Assembly (NCBI RefSeq): GCF_047601025.1
Contig: NZ_JASGJZ010000001.1
Location: 3,658,001-3,722,000, forward strand
DNA from: Pseudorhodoferax sp047601025
GTDB taxonomy: Bacteria; Pseudomonadota; Gammaproteobacteria; Burkholderiales; Burkholderiaceae_C
DNA: 64,000 nucleotides
Reading direction: 5' to 3'
The notes under the pieces were generated by a model. The model did no database searches. It saw nothing but the letters and a program-made list of their open reading frames with translations, and was not told the origin of the DNA. Positions 50,683-62,251 of the stretch are shown here, one piece after another; within the stretch, counting starts at the first letter, position 1, and the number at the start of each line of letters is the position of its first letter. A program made the translations under genes and the position numbers.

Positions 50683-51450
50683 ATGAAGCGATTCGAACAC
50701 AAGACCATCGTCGTCACCGGCGGTGGCGGCGGCATCGGCGGGGCGACCTGCCTGCGGTTCGGCAAGGAGGGCGGCCGCGTCGCGGTGCTCGACCTCAACC
50801 TGGACGCGGCCGAGAAAGTGGCCGCGCAGATCCGTGCCGAAGGCGGCGCCGCGCAGGCGCTGCGCTGCGACATCACCGACCGCGCCAGCGTCAATGCCGC
50901 GCTGGCGGCGACCGAGGAAAAACTGGGCCCGGTCGACGTGCTGGTCAACAACGCCGGCTGGGACGTGTTCAAGCCGTTCACCAAGACCGAGCCCGCGCAG
51001 TGGGACCAGCTGATCGCGATCAACCTGGTCGGCGCGCTGCACCTGCACCACGCCGTGCTGCCCGGCATGGCCGCCCGCAAGGCTGGGCGCATCGTCAACA
51101 TCGCCTCGGATGCGGCGCGCGTCGGCTCCTCCGGCGAGGCCGTTTACGCCGCTTGCAAGGGTGGGCTGGTGGCCTTCTCCAAAACCATCGCCCGCGAGCA
51201 TGCGCGCCATGGCATCACGGTCAACGTGGTCTGCCCAGGGCCCACCGATACGGCCCTGTTCGCCGACTACAAAGAAGGCGCGGGCAACCCCGAGAAGCTG
51301 CTGGAAGCGTTCAAGCGCTCCATCCCCCTGGGCCGCATCGGCCAGCCGCAGGACCTGCCCGGCGCCATCCTGTTCTTCGCCAGCGAGGACGCCGCCTTCG
51401 TCACCGGCCAGGTGCTCAGCGTTTCCGGCGGCCTGACCATGAACGGCTGA
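50683..51450 (+). CDS. badH: 2-hydroxycyclohexanecarboxyl-CoA dehydrogenase (SDR)
   Basis: 255 residues from MKRFEHKTIVV (AGAGGA upstream). SDR residues Ser142, Tyr155 and Lys159 (VYAACK) and the TGGGGGIGG loop are present. It oxidises 2-hydroxy- to 2-ketocyclohexanecarboxyl-CoA in the beta-oxidation-like route of cyclohexanecarboxylate. The assignment rests on the family plus the neighbouring badI, aliB, aliA and badK. Confidence 0.88.
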   Translation: MKRFEHKTIVVTGGGGGIGGATCLRFGKEGGRVAVLDLNLDAAEKVAAQIRAEGGAAQALRCDITDRASVNAALAATEEKLGPVDVLVNNAGWDVFKPFTKTEPAQWDQLIAINLVGALHLHHAVLPGMAARKAGRIVNIASDAARVGSSGEAVYAACKGGLVAFSKTIAREHARHGITVNVVCPGPTDTALFADYKEGAGNPEKLLEAFKRSIPLGRIGQPQDLPGAILFFASEDAAFVTGQVLSVSGGLTMNG

Positions 51451-51486
51451 CCCGGCCGCCCCCAACCCCTTGACCGAGGAGACACC

Positions 51487-52269
51487 ATGAATTTCGAAGA
51501 CATCCTGTACGAGGTCCGCAACGGCGTGGCCTGGATCACGATCAACCGGCCCGAGAAGATGAACGCCTTCCGCGGCCAGACCTGCGACGAGATCATCCGC
51601 GCGCTGAACAAGGCCGGCTACGACAAGGCCGTGGGTGCCATCGTGCTGGCCGGCGCCGGCGACCGTGCCTTCTGCACCGGCGGCGACCAGTCCGCCCACA
51701 ACGGCAACTACGACGGGCGCGGCACCATCGGCCTGCCGATGGAGGAACTGCACGCCGCCGTCCGCGACGTGCCCAAGCCGGTGATCGCGCGCGTGCAGGG
51801 CTACGCCATCGGCGGCGGCAACGTGCTGTGCACCATCTGCGACCTGACGATTTGCTCGGAGAAGGCCGTCTTCGGCCAGGTCGGCCCCAAGATGGGCTCG
51901 GTCGACCCCGGCTACGGCACCGCCTTCCTGGCCCGCGTGGTGGGCGAGAAGAAGGCGCGCGAGATCTGGTACCTGAACAAGCGCTATTCGGGCCAGGAGG
52001 CCGTGGCCATGGGCCTGGCCAACATCTGCGTGCCGCCGGAAAAGCTGGACGAGACCGTGCAGGAATGGGCCGAGACCATTTGCGAGCGCAGCCCCACGGC
52101 CATCGCCATCGCCAAGCGCAGCTTCAACGCCGACACCGCGCACCAGAGCGGCATTGCCGGCATGGGCATGTATGCGCTCAAGCTGTACTACGACACCGAG
52201 GAATCCCGCGAAGGCGTGGCCGCGCTGGCCGAGAAGCGCAAGCCGGATTTCCGCAAGTACGCCAGGTAG
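51487..52269 (+). CDS. badI: 2-ketocyclohexanecarboxyl-CoA hydrolase (ring-cleaving)
   Basis: 260 residues, exactly the BadI length. It is a MenB-like crotonase (GGDQSAHNG, GYAIGGGN, MGSVDPGYGTAF, KKAREIWYLNK). Ser138, Asp140 and Tyr258, residues I recall as the BadI active site, are all present. It hydrolytically opens the ketocyclohexane ring to pimeloyl-CoA. RBS GAGGAGA; 36 bp after badH. Confidence 0.92.
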   Translation: MNFEDILYEVRNGVAWITINRPEKMNAFRGQTCDEIIRALNKAGYDKAVGAIVLAGAGDRAFCTGGDQSAHNGNYDGRGTIGLPMEELHAAVRDVPKPVIARVQGYAIGGGNVLCTICDLTICSEKAVFGQVGPKMGSVDPGYGTAFLARVVGEKKAREIWYLNKRYSGQEAVAMGLANICVPPEKLDETVQEWAETICERSPTAIAIAKRSFNADTAHQSGIAGMGMYALKLYYDTEESREGVAALAEKRKPDFRKYAR

Positions 52270-52315
52270 CACGCCGGTTGATCCGCCCAGGCAACGAGAT
52301 ACGCGAGGAGACAAG

Positions 52316-53467
52316 GTGAACCCCTACATCGATGAAGACCTGGCCGCGCTGGCCGAGCACGCCCGGCGCTTTGCCGAAGGCCGCGTGGCGCCGGGCTTTC
52401 TGGCGCGCGACGACACCCGCGTGCTCGACCGCACGTTGATGCGCGAGATGGGCGAGATGGGGTTCATCGCCCCCGAGCTGCCCGAAGCGGTGGGTGGCCA
52501 GGGCCTGGGGCGGCTGGCCGCTGGCGTCATCCACGAGGAAATCGCCCGTGCCGACCTGAGCATCAGCTACATCAACCTGCTGGCCTCGCTGAACGGGCAG
52601 ATCCTGTCGGAGCACGGCCGGCCCGAGGTGGTCGCCCCCTGGCTGGCCCGGCTGACCAAGGGCGAGGCGCTGCTCGCCATCGCGCTGACCGAGCCGCGCG
52701 GCGGCTCGGACGCGGCCAACCTGCGCCTGCGGGTCGAGCGCGTGGGCAGCGAGTACGTCATCAACGGCGAGAAGACCTCGATCTCGGCGGCCGACCAGGC
52801 CGATGCCGCCGTGGTGTTCGGCCGCACTGGCCCGGTGGACGCGGGGGCGCACGGCGTGACCGCGCTGCTGGTGCCGATGGACACTTCGGGCGTCACGCGC
52901 AGCCGTTTCGACTGCCATGGCCAGCGGGCCATCGGCCGCGGCTCGCTGTTCTTCGAGAACGTGCGCGTGCCAGTCGACTACCGGCTGGGCGAGGAGAACA
53001 AGGGCTTCGTGCAGGTGATGCAGGGCTTCGACTTCTCGCGCGCGCTGATCGGCCTGCAGGTGCTGGCCGTGGCCCGCGTGGCGCTGGAGGAAACCTGGGC
53101 CTACGTGGCGCAGCGCGAGGCCTTCGGCAAGCCGCTGTCGGCTTTCCAGGGCGTGTCCCATCCGCTGGCCGACCTGGACACCCAGGTGACGGCCGCGCGC
53201 CTGCTGTGCCTGCAGACCCTGTGGCTCAAGGACCGGCACCTGCCCCACACCGCCGAGGCGGCGATGTGCAAGTGGTGGGGCCCGAAGTTGGCCTACGACG
53301 TGGTGCACCAGTGCCTGCTGATGTTCGGCCACGGCGGCTACGACCGCGGGGTGATGGAACAGCGCCTGCGCGACGTGCTGGGCTTCCAGCTTGGTGACGG
53401 CACCGCCCAGATCATGAAAACCATCGTGGCGCGCACCCGCGCCGGGCGCCAGGCCGTGCCGGCCTGA
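52316..53467 (+). CDS. aliB: Cyclohexanecarboxyl-CoA dehydrogenase (acyl-CoA dehydrogenase)
   Basis: 383 residues from GTG 52316 with GCGAGGAG upstream. Acyl-CoA dehydrogenase signatures are ALTEPRGGSDAAN, INGEKTSIS and FGHGGYDRG. At the catalytic-base position it has Asp361 (LGDGTAQIM) rather than Glu. It forms cyclohex-1-ene-1-carboxyl-CoA. Position between badI and aliA matches the R. palustris cluster. Confidence 0.9.
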   Translation: MNPYIDEDLAALAEHARRFAEGRVAPGFLARDDTRVLDRTLMREMGEMGFIAPELPEAVGGQGLGRLAAGVIHEEIARADLSISYINLLASLNGQILSEHGRPEVVAPWLARLTKGEALLAIALTEPRGGSDAANLRLRVERVGSEYVINGEKTSISAADQADAAVVFGRTGPVDAGAHGVTALLVPMDTSGVTRSRFDCHGQRAIGRGSLFFENVRVPVDYRLGEENKGFVQVMQGFDFSRALIGLQVLAVARVALEETWAYVAQREAFGKPLSAFQGVSHPLADLDTQVTAARLLCLQTLWLKDRHLPHTAEAAMCKWWGPKLAYDVVHQCLLMFGHGGYDRGVMEQRLRDVLGFQLGDGTAQIMKTIVARTRAGRQAVPA

Positions 53468-53504
53468 AGCGCGCCATCCATTCCCAGGACGAGGAGACGA
53501 GCCC

Positions 53505-55148
53505 ATGGAATTCGATGCCGTACTGCTGCCCGGCCGGCGCGCCCGCATGGTGGCCCAGGGCCTGTGGCACGACCGCACGATCAACGACGACCTGGACGCC
53601 TGCGTCGCGGCCTGCCCCGACAAGACCGCGCTCACCGCGCTGCAGGTCGAGGGCGGCGCGGTGCGGCGCTTCAGCTACCGCGAGCTGGCGCGCATGGCCG
53701 ACCGCATCGCGGTGGGCCTGGCCCGGCTCGGCGTGGGCCGCAACGACGTGGTCGCCTGCCAGCTGCCCAACTGGTGGCAGTTCACGCTGACCTACCTGGC
53801 CTGCTCGCGCATCGGCGCGGTGATGAACCCGCTGATGCACATCTTCCGCGAGCGCGAGCTGTCGTTCATGCTCAAGCACGGCGAGGCCAAGGTGGTGATC
53901 GTGCCCAAGGTCTTCCGCGGTTTCGATTTCGAAGCCATGCTGGCCGGCCTGCAGCCTAGCCTGCCCGGCCTGGCGCATGTGGCGGTCGTCGGCGGGCAGG
54001 GCGCCAACAGCTTCGAGGCCCTGCTCAGCGGCCCGGCCTGGGAGGAGGCGCCCGATGCGCGCGACATCCTGGCGCGCCAGCGGCCCGGGCCCGACGACGT
54101 GACCCAGCTGATCTACACCTCGGGCACCACCGGCGAGCCCAAGGGCGTGATGCACTCGGCCAATACCCTGATGGCCAACATCATTCCTTACGCCCAGCGC
54201 CTGAAACTGGGCGCCGACGACGTGGTGCTGATGGCCTCGCCGATGGCGCACCAGACCGGCTTCATGTACGGCCTGATGATGCCCGTCATGCTGCGTGCCA
54301 GCGTGGTGCTGCAGGACACCTGGGACCCCAGGCAGGCCATCGCCCTGGTGCGGCAGGAGGGCGTGACGTTCACGATGGCCTCCACCCCGTTCCTGACCGA
54401 CCTGGCCCGGGCCGTGGCCGACAGCGGCCAGCAGGTGCCGACGCTGCGCACCTTCCTGTGTGCCGGCGCGCCGATCCCCGGCCCGCTGGTGGAACAGGCC
54501 CGCGCCGCACTGGGCGCCAAGGTGGTGTCCGCCTGGGGCATGACCGAGAACGGCGCGGTTACGTTGACGCGGCTGGACGACGACGACGAGCGCTCCTTCA
54601 GCACCGACGGCTGCCCCTTGCCCGGCGTCGAAGTGAAGGTGGTGGACGTGGACGGCAGCCCCGTGCCGGCCGGCCAGCCGGGCAAGCTGCTGCTGCGCTC
54701 GTGCTCCAACTTCGGCGGCTACCTGCACCGGCCGCACCTGAACGGCACCGATGCCGACGACTGGTTTGACACCGGCGACCTGGCCCGCATCGACGAGAGC
54801 GGCTACCTCCGCATCACCGGCCGCAGCAAGGACGTGATCATCCGCGGCGGCGAGAACATCCCCGTGGTGGAGATCGAGGCGTTGCTGTACCGCCACCCAG
54901 CCATCGCCATGGCCGCCATCGTGGCCTACCCCGACGAGCGCCTGGGCGAGCGGGCCTGCGCGGTGGTGGTGCCCAAGCCCGGGCAGGACGTCACGCTCGA
55001 CGACATCCAGGTCTTCCTGAAGGCGCAGAAGGTGGCCGTCCAGTACATCCCGGAGCGCCTGGTCGTGCGCGATGCCATCCCGTCCACGCCGTCCGGAAAG
55101 ATCCAGAAGTTCAAGCTGCGCGGGATGCTGCGCGGCGATCCGTCCTGA
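53505..55148 (+). CDS. aliA: Cyclohexanecarboxylate-CoA ligase (AMP-forming)
   Basis: 547 residues, ANL superfamily. The P-loop is YTSGTTGEPKG, A5 motif is SAWGMTENG, the hinge is DTGDLARIDESGYLRITGRS, and the C-terminal lysine is in SGKIQKFKLR. It activates the free acid with ATP and CoA, the entry step of the pathway. The ribosome site is GAGGAGACGAG. Specificity for cyclohexanecarboxylate comes from context. Confidence 0.88.
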   Translation: MEFDAVLLPGRRARMVAQGLWHDRTINDDLDACVAACPDKTALTALQVEGGAVRRFSYRELARMADRIAVGLARLGVGRNDVVACQLPNWWQFTLTYLACSRIGAVMNPLMHIFRERELSFMLKHGEAKVVIVPKVFRGFDFEAMLAGLQPSLPGLAHVAVVGGQGANSFEALLSGPAWEEAPDARDILARQRPGPDDVTQLIYTSGTTGEPKGVMHSANTLMANIIPYAQRLKLGADDVVLMASPMAHQTGFMYGLMMPVMLRASVVLQDTWDPRQAIALVRQEGVTFTMASTPFLTDLARAVADSGQQVPTLRTFLCAGAPIPGPLVEQARAALGAKVVSAWGMTENGAVTLTRLDDDDERSFSTDGCPLPGVEVKVVDVDGSPVPAGQPGKLLLRSCSNFGGYLHRPHLNGTDADDWFDTGDLARIDESGYLRITGRSKDVIIRGGENIPVVEIEALLYRHPAIAMAAIVAYPDERLGERACAVVVPKPGQDVTLDDIQVFLKAQKVAVQYIPERLVVRDAIPSTPSGKIQKFKLRGMLRGDPS

Positions 55149-55202
55149 GCGCCGGTGCCCTGCCGGCCCGGCAACAGAAGACCGCCTTTGATGGAGCGCG
55201 AG

Positions 55203-55985
55203 ATGGCCATGCAAGACCAACCCATTCTGGTGGAAGCGCGCGGGCGCGTCGGCCTGATCACGCTGAACCGGCCGCGCCAGCGCAATGCCCTGAACGACGC
55301 GCTGATGGACGCGCTGGGCGCGGCGCTGCTGGCCTTCGACGCGGACGACGGCATCGGCGCCATCGTCGTCACCGGCAGCGCCAAGGCGTTTGCCGCCGGG
55401 GCCGACATCGAGGCCATGGCCGACTGGTCGTTCATGGACGTGGTCCAGGGCGGCTTCGTCACCCGCAACTGGGAGACCATCCGCCGCGTGCGCAAGCCGG
55501 TGCTGGCGGCGGTGGCCGGCTTTGCCCTGGGCGGCGGCTGCGAGCTGGCGCTGGCCTGCGACATCGTGGTCGCGGCCGAATCGGCCAAGTTCGCGCTGCC
55601 CGAGGTCAAGCTGGCCATGCTGCCCGGGGCCGGCGGCACGCAGCGCCTGCCGCGCGCCATCGGCAAGGCCAAGGCCATGGACATGTGCCTGTCGGCGCGC
55701 ATGCTGGACGCGGCCGAGGCCGACCGCTACGGCCTGGTCTCGCGCGTGGTGCCCGATGCCGAGCTACTGGAGCGCACCCTGGCGCTGGCCGGGCAGATCG
55801 CCGGCTTCTCGCTGCCGGCGCTGATGGCGATCAAGGCGGCGGTCAACCGCGCCTGGGAAAGCCCGCTGACCGAGGGAATCCTATTCGAGCGCCACCTGTT
55901 GTACGAGCGCTTCGCCAGCGCTGATGCGCGAGAAGGCATGCAGGCCTTCCTGGAAAAGCGCGCGCCCGCATTCCGGCACCGCTGA
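55203..55985 (+). CDS. badK: Cyclohex-1-ene-1-carboxyl-CoA hydratase (enoyl-CoA hydratase)
   Basis: 260 residues from MAMQDQP at 55203, 6 bp after GGAG; ATGs at 55155 and 55191 are less well placed. It is a crotonase with both catalytic glutamates, Glu114 (GGGCELALACD) and Glu134 (LPEVKLAMLPGAGGTQRLP). It adds water to cyclohexenecarboxyl-CoA to give the 2-hydroxy ester used by BadH. It completes a full AliA-AliB-BadK-BadH-BadI set. Confidence 0.88.
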   Translation: MAMQDQPILVEARGRVGLITLNRPRQRNALNDALMDALGAALLAFDADDGIGAIVVTGSAKAFAAGADIEAMADWSFMDVVQGGFVTRNWETIRRVRKPVLAAVAGFALGGGCELALACDIVVAAESAKFALPEVKLAMLPGAGGTQRLPRAIGKAKAMDMCLSARMLDAAEADRYGLVSRVVPDAELLERTLALAGQIAGFSLPALMAIKAAVNRAWESPLTEGILFERHLLYERFASADAREGMQAFLEKRAPAFRHR

Positions 55986-56137
55986 TGCGCCGGGCCGGCG
56001 GTCCGCGAGGCATGCGGCGGCATCGGCCTGCCGGTGCGCCAGGCGGCCCTGGTCAATGGTGCTACCCGGGCGCACCGCCCTGGCCGCTCGGCCGGAAGGC
56101 CGTCACCGAACCAAGGAACCACAGGGAGGGGCGACGC

Positions 56138-56581
56138 ATGCAGTTCTCGGAATTCCAGCCCGGTCAGGTCATCGAGGCCGGGCCGGTTGCCATCGGCGAA
56201 GCGGAGATCATCGCGTTCGCGCGGGACCACGATCCGCAGTGGTTCCACACGGACCGCGCTGCCGCGGCCCGGGGAAAGTTCGGCGGCGTCATCGCCAGCG
56301 GATGGCACATCTGCGCGACGGCGATGCGGATGGTCGCCGACGTTGCGCTGGCGGGCTCCGAGGCCTCGGCCTCCCCGGGCGTAGCCTACATCCGATGGCC
56401 GAACCCGGTCCGGGCAGGGGATCGGCTGTGGCTGAAGGCGCAGGTGCTGGACGTGTCGCGCAGCCGCCGCCGCGAAACCCTGGGAAAGCTGCGCTGGCGC
56501 TGGCGGCTGGTCAACCAGCACGGCCAGGAAGTCCTCGACCTCGAAGTGACGACGCTGTTCGAGCTGGGCGCCGATTCGTGA
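56138..56581 (+). CDS. MaoC-like (R)-hydratase/hot-dog domain protein
   Basis: 147 residues from MQFSEFQPGQ at 56138 (AGGGAGGGG upstream). It is a MaoC/hot-dog fold with the hydratase motif FARDHDPQWFH (catalytic Asp and His) and GGVIASGWHICATAM. It lies 152 bp after badK on the same strand. It may hydrate enoyl-CoA intermediates of pimeloyl-CoA breakdown. A thioesterase-like role cannot be excluded. Confidence 0.8.
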   Translation: MQFSEFQPGQVIEAGPVAIGEAEIIAFARDHDPQWFHTDRAAAARGKFGGVIASGWHICATAMRMVADVALAGSEASASPGVAYIRWPNPVRAGDRLWLKAQVLDVSRSRRRETLGKLRWRWRLVNQHGQEVLDLEVTTLFELGADS

Positions 56582-56637
56582 GGGCGGGCCGGGCGGTGCA
56601 GGAGGCCGGGCCGGTGCGCTGCTGCCGACCAGAACGA

Positions 56638-56659
56638 GAAAGCCCGCGGAGAGCGGGCT
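56638..56659 (-). terminator. Intrinsic terminator of rpoD
   Basis: AGCCCGC (56641-56647) and GCGGGCT (56653-56659) form a perfect 7-bp stem with a 5-base loop, and on the minus strand it is followed by TTTC. It is 24 bp past the rpoD stop. Confidence 0.6.
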
Positions 56660-56683
56660 CGGAAGAGGGGACGGGGAAGGCCG

Positions 56684-59002
<2,319 letters not shown>

Positions 59003-59586
59003 GGACGACCTCGACACGACGAACAACGCGTAGAACACAAGCGCCGCCGGAACCCGGCGCGGGGCAATGGGGCCGCCTCGCCTGGATCGGGCGGGAAGGC
59101 CTATGGGCAAGATGTGGGGGCGAACATTTGGAATGCAGCCCTTGCGATGAAGGTGGCCGGTCGTGCGCTGTGTGGCAATCGGTTGGCCGGGCTCGGAGGT
59201 GCTGCTGTCGCTCTTGCCGCGAGACAAACCGAAGATTATAGCCGGCGCCGGATTTTTCAAGCCGTATGCATGTCCATCGCGCTGGCGTCATCTGCAAAGC
59301 CTGGACCAGGGCCGCAAGCAGCGGCTCGGACGGCCGCGGGGCAGGCCACGCCAGCGCACGCCACGGGCCGGCTTCGCCGGACCGCGGGCGGCGCCCTCAT
59401 TGGAGAGCTCCGCCCGTGTGGGCCGTGGTGCAGTGTCTCCTATGGGAACAACTCCTGTGCGGTCGGTGGCCGGCGCGGCGCTGGACCGGCGGCGGGGTGG
59501 GTGAGCACCATGGCCGCCAGCGGCGCTCCCGCGTAGGAAGTCTTGAGGGGGGCGGCGGAGCGCGCAGCGCGCAGACTGAGGGTGTT
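59003..59586. other. Intergenic region between dnaG and rpoD
   Basis: 584 bp with no credible gene on either strand. It contains a probable promoter for rpoD near 59235-59262. The rest, toward dnaG, shows nothing recognisable; no tRNA cloverleaf was found. Confidence 0.6.
59235..59262 (-). promoter_or_regulatory. rpoD: Probable rpoD promoter
   Basis: On the minus strand a perfect -10 TATAAT (59240-59235) is preceded by GCTTGA (59262-59257) with a 16-bp spacer that contains the dyad CCGGCGCCGG. It is 233 bp upstream of the rpoD start. The -35 match is weak. Confidence 0.45.
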
Positions 59587-61428
59587 TCAGGCCAGCGACT
59601 TCTTCAGCGCCAGCTGCCGCAGGATCAGCTCGCGCTCGCGGCCGATGCGCTCGGGGTCGGAGGCGGGCAGCGTCTGCAGGTGCCGGAGTTCCTCGGCGAT
59701 CACGTCGCGGTGCAGCCGCGTCAGCGTGGCGCGCACGTCGGCCAGCGGCACGTCCTCGATCTCGAACACGCGGCCGAGCGGCTGCAGGCTGTCGCGCGCG
59801 ACCAGCCGGCGCGCCTCGGCCTCGAAGGGCTGGCCGGCCAGCGCGATGTCCAGCGCGGCCCAGGGCTGGGCGCCATGTTCGTGCACCTGCTGGTCGGTCC
59901 AGCGGAACAGTTCGCCGTAGTCGCCTTCCAGGGCGCACAGCAGGTCGTGGTCGGCTTGGCCGAGCTGTTCCCACAGCCCGGTGTTGCGCAGCAGCAGCAT
60001 GGCCACGTGGCTGGCGTGCGCCTGCAGCGCGGGGCGGATTGCACTGCGGCCGCGCATGGTCGAGGAGGGCACATCGGCGCTGCGCTTGCCGGAAGGGCGG
60101 CGCCGCGGCCGGGGTGCGTCGGGTGCCGCGCGGGGCTCCCACAGCTCGCCGAGCTCGCGCGCGTCCAGCTGCACCAGGTCGGCCAGGTCGCCCAGCAGCT
60201 GGCGCTTGAGCGCGCCGTCGGGCAGCAGCGCCCACAGCGGCCTGGCGTTGCTGGCCAGGTGGGCGCGGCCTTCGGCGCTGCCGAGGTCGCAGCCCTCGCG
60301 CGCGCTGTCGATCAGGAAGCGCGACAGCGGCTGGGCCTCGCCGATGCTGAGCGAGAAGGCGTCGGCGCCGTGTTCGCGGATGTAGCTGTCCGGGTCGTGC
60401 TCGGGCGGCAGGAACAGGAACTTGACGCTGCGCACGTCGGTCGCGTAGGGCAGGGCGCCTTCCAGCGCCTTGCGCGCGGCGCGCCGGCCGGCGGCGTCGC
60501 CGTCGAAGCTGAACACCACGGCGTCCGTGAAGCGGAACAGCTTGTGCACGTGCTCGGGCGTGCAGGCCGTGCCCAGCGTGGCCACGGCGTTCGGAAAGCC
60601 GTGCTGGGCCAGCGCCACCACGTCCATGTAGCCCTCGGTCACCAGCACGTAGCCCATGTCGCGCACCGCCTCGCGCGCCTCGTACAGGCCGTACAGCTCG
60701 CGGCCCTTGCTGAACACCGGGGTCTCCGGCGAGTTCAGGTACTTGGGCTTCTCATCGCCGAGCACCCGGCCGCCGAAGGCGATGCACTCGCCCTTGACGT
60801 TGCGGATCGGGAACATCAGCCGGTCGCGGAAGCGGTCGTAGCGCCGGTCTTCCCCCTCCTCGTGGTGGATTACCAGGCCGCTGTCCACCAGCAGCGCGTC
60901 GTCGTAGCGCGGGAACACGCCGGACAGGAAGTGCCAGCCCTCGGGCGCGTAGCCCAGGCCGAAGCGCTTGGCGATCCGGCCCGACAGGCCGCGGCGCTTG
61001 CAGTAGTCGATCGCCCGGGGGGCCTGGCGCAGTTGGTGGCGCCAGGCTTCGCCGGCTTTTTCCAGCACCTCGGTCAGCGTGGCCTGGCGCTCGCGCTGGG
61101 CGGCGGCGCGCTGGCGTTCCTCGGGCGTGCTGTCGTCGTCGGGCACCGCCATGCCGACCTGCTGCGCCAGGTCCTGCACCGCGTCGCGGAAGCCGGCGCC
61201 GGTGTGCTCCATCAGGAAGCCGATCGCGTTGCCGCTCTTGCCGCAGCCGAAGCAGTGGAAGAACTGCTTGCTCGGGCTGACCGTGAACGAGGGCGACTTC
61301 TCGCCGTGGAACGGGCACAGGCCGAGGAAGTTGGCGCCGCCCTTTTTCAGCTGGACGTAGCGGCCCACCACCTCGACCACGTCGACGCGGGACAGCAGCT
61401 CCTGGATGAAGGACTGGGGAATGGCCAC
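59587..61428 (-). CDS. dnaG: DNA primase
   Basis: 613 residues. The CHC2 zinc finger uses Cys38, His41, Cys59 and Cys62 (CPFHGEKSPSF, FHCFGCGKSGNAI). The catalytic core has the RNAP basic motif (YAPEGWHFL) and Toprim signature VTEGYMDVVALAQHG with FSFDGDAAGRRAA. The C-terminal helicase-binding domain ends ILRQLALKKSLA. It makes primers for replication. The usual upstream genes rpsU and yqeY are not present; an SDR gene is upstream instead. Confidence 0.96.
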   Translation of the reverse strand: MAIPQSFIQELLSRVDVVEVVGRYVQLKKGGANFLGLCPFHGEKSPSFTVSPSKQFFHCFGCGKSGNAIGFLMEHTGAGFRDAVQDLAQQVGMAVPDDDSTPEERQRAAAQRERQATLTEVLEKAGEAWRHQLRQAPRAIDYCKRRGLSGRIAKRFGLGYAPEGWHFLSGVFPRYDDALLVDSGLVIHHEEGEDRRYDRFRDRLMFPIRNVKGECIAFGGRVLGDEKPKYLNSPETPVFSKGRELYGLYEAREAVRDMGYVLVTEGYMDVVALAQHGFPNAVATLGTACTPEHVHKLFRFTDAVVFSFDGDAAGRRAARKALEGALPYATDVRSVKFLFLPPEHDPDSYIREHGADAFSLSIGEAQPLSRFLIDSAREGCDLGSAEGRAHLASNARPLWALLPDGALKRQLLGDLADLVQLDARELGELWEPRAAPDAPRPRRRPSGKRSADVPSSTMRGRSAIRPALQAHASHVAMLLLRNTGLWEQLGQADHDLLCALEGDYGELFRWTDQQVHEHGAQPWAALDIALAGQPFEAEARRLVARDSLQPLGRVFEIEDVPLADVRATLTRLHRDVIAEELRHLQTLPASDPERIGRERELILRQLALKKSLA

Positions 61429-61473
61429 GGGGGAAAGCTTATACGGGCCGTGGCCGGCCCACGGCGGAAGTCC

Positions 61474-62232
61474 TCAACGCGGCGGCATGCGGATCGCGCC
61501 GTCCAGGCGGATCACCTCGCCGTTGAGCATGTCGTTCTCGAAGATGTGGATCGCCAGCCGGGCGTAGTCGGCCGGCGTTCCCAGCCGCGAGGGGAAGGGC
61601 ACGCTGGCGGCCAGCGCGTCCTGCACCCCCTGCGGCATGCCGAACAGCATCGGCGTGCCGAAGACGCCGGGCGCGATCGTCATGTTGCGGATGCCCGAGC
61701 GGGCCAGGTCGCGCGCGATCGGCAGCGTCATGCCGACCACGCCGCCCTTGGACGCGCTGTAGGCGGCCTGGCCGATCTGGCCGTCGTAGGCCGCCACCGA
61801 GGCCGTGGAGATCAGCACGCCGCGCTCGCCGGTGGCCTCGGGCGCGTTCGCCGCCATGGCCTCGGCCGCCAGCCGGATCATGTTGAAGCTGCCCAGCAGG
61901 TTGACCATCAGCGTCTTGTGGAACAGCGCCAGCGGGTGCGCGCCGTTCCTGCCGACGGTCTTCTCGGCCGGTGCGATGCCGGCGCAGTTGACCAGGCCCA
62001 CCAGCTTGCCGAGCGCCAGCGCCCTGGCGACGACGGCCTGGCCGTCGGCCTCCTGGCTCACGTCGCAGCGCACGCAGGCGCCGCCGATCTCGCGCGCGAC
62101 CGCCTCGCCCTTGTCGGCCTGCAGGTCGGCGACGACGACGCGCCCGCCCTTGGCCGCCAGCGCCCGCGCCGTGCCTTCGCCCAGGCCCGAGGCGCCGCCG
62201 GTGACGATGAAGACCTTGCCTGCGATGTCCAT
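61474..62232 (-). CDS. 3-hydroxyacyl-CoA dehydrogenase-type SDR (HSD10-like)
   Basis: 252 residues. TGGASGLGEGTARAL is the cofactor loop, STASVAAYDGQIGQAAYSASK holds Ser, Tyr and Lys, and APGVFGTPML follows. This pattern (LFHKTLMVNLLGSFNMIRLAA, IFENDMLNGEVIRLDGA) is that of type II 3-hydroxyacyl-CoA dehydrogenases used in beta-oxidation of branched or ring-derived acyl-CoAs. It could serve pimeloyl-CoA breakdown but is not linked in operon with bad genes. Confidence 0.88.
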   Translation of the reverse strand: MDIAGKVFIVTGGASGLGEGTARALAAKGGRVVVADLQADKGEAVAREIGGACVRCDVSQEADGQAVVARALALGKLVGLVNCAGIAPAEKTVGRNGAHPLALFHKTLMVNLLGSFNMIRLAAEAMAANAPEATGERGVLISTASVAAYDGQIGQAAYSASKGGVVGMTLPIARDLARSGIRNMTIAPGVFGTPMLFGMPQGVQDALAASVPFPSRLGTPADYARLAIHIFENDMLNGEVIRLDGAIRMPPR

Positions 62233-62251
62233 GCCGCGGCCTTCTCCGGGC

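Noticed and set aside
59003..59586. tRNA or small RNA gene between dnaG and rpoD
   Set aside because: No cloverleaf, CCA end or T-loop pattern could be found by eye.
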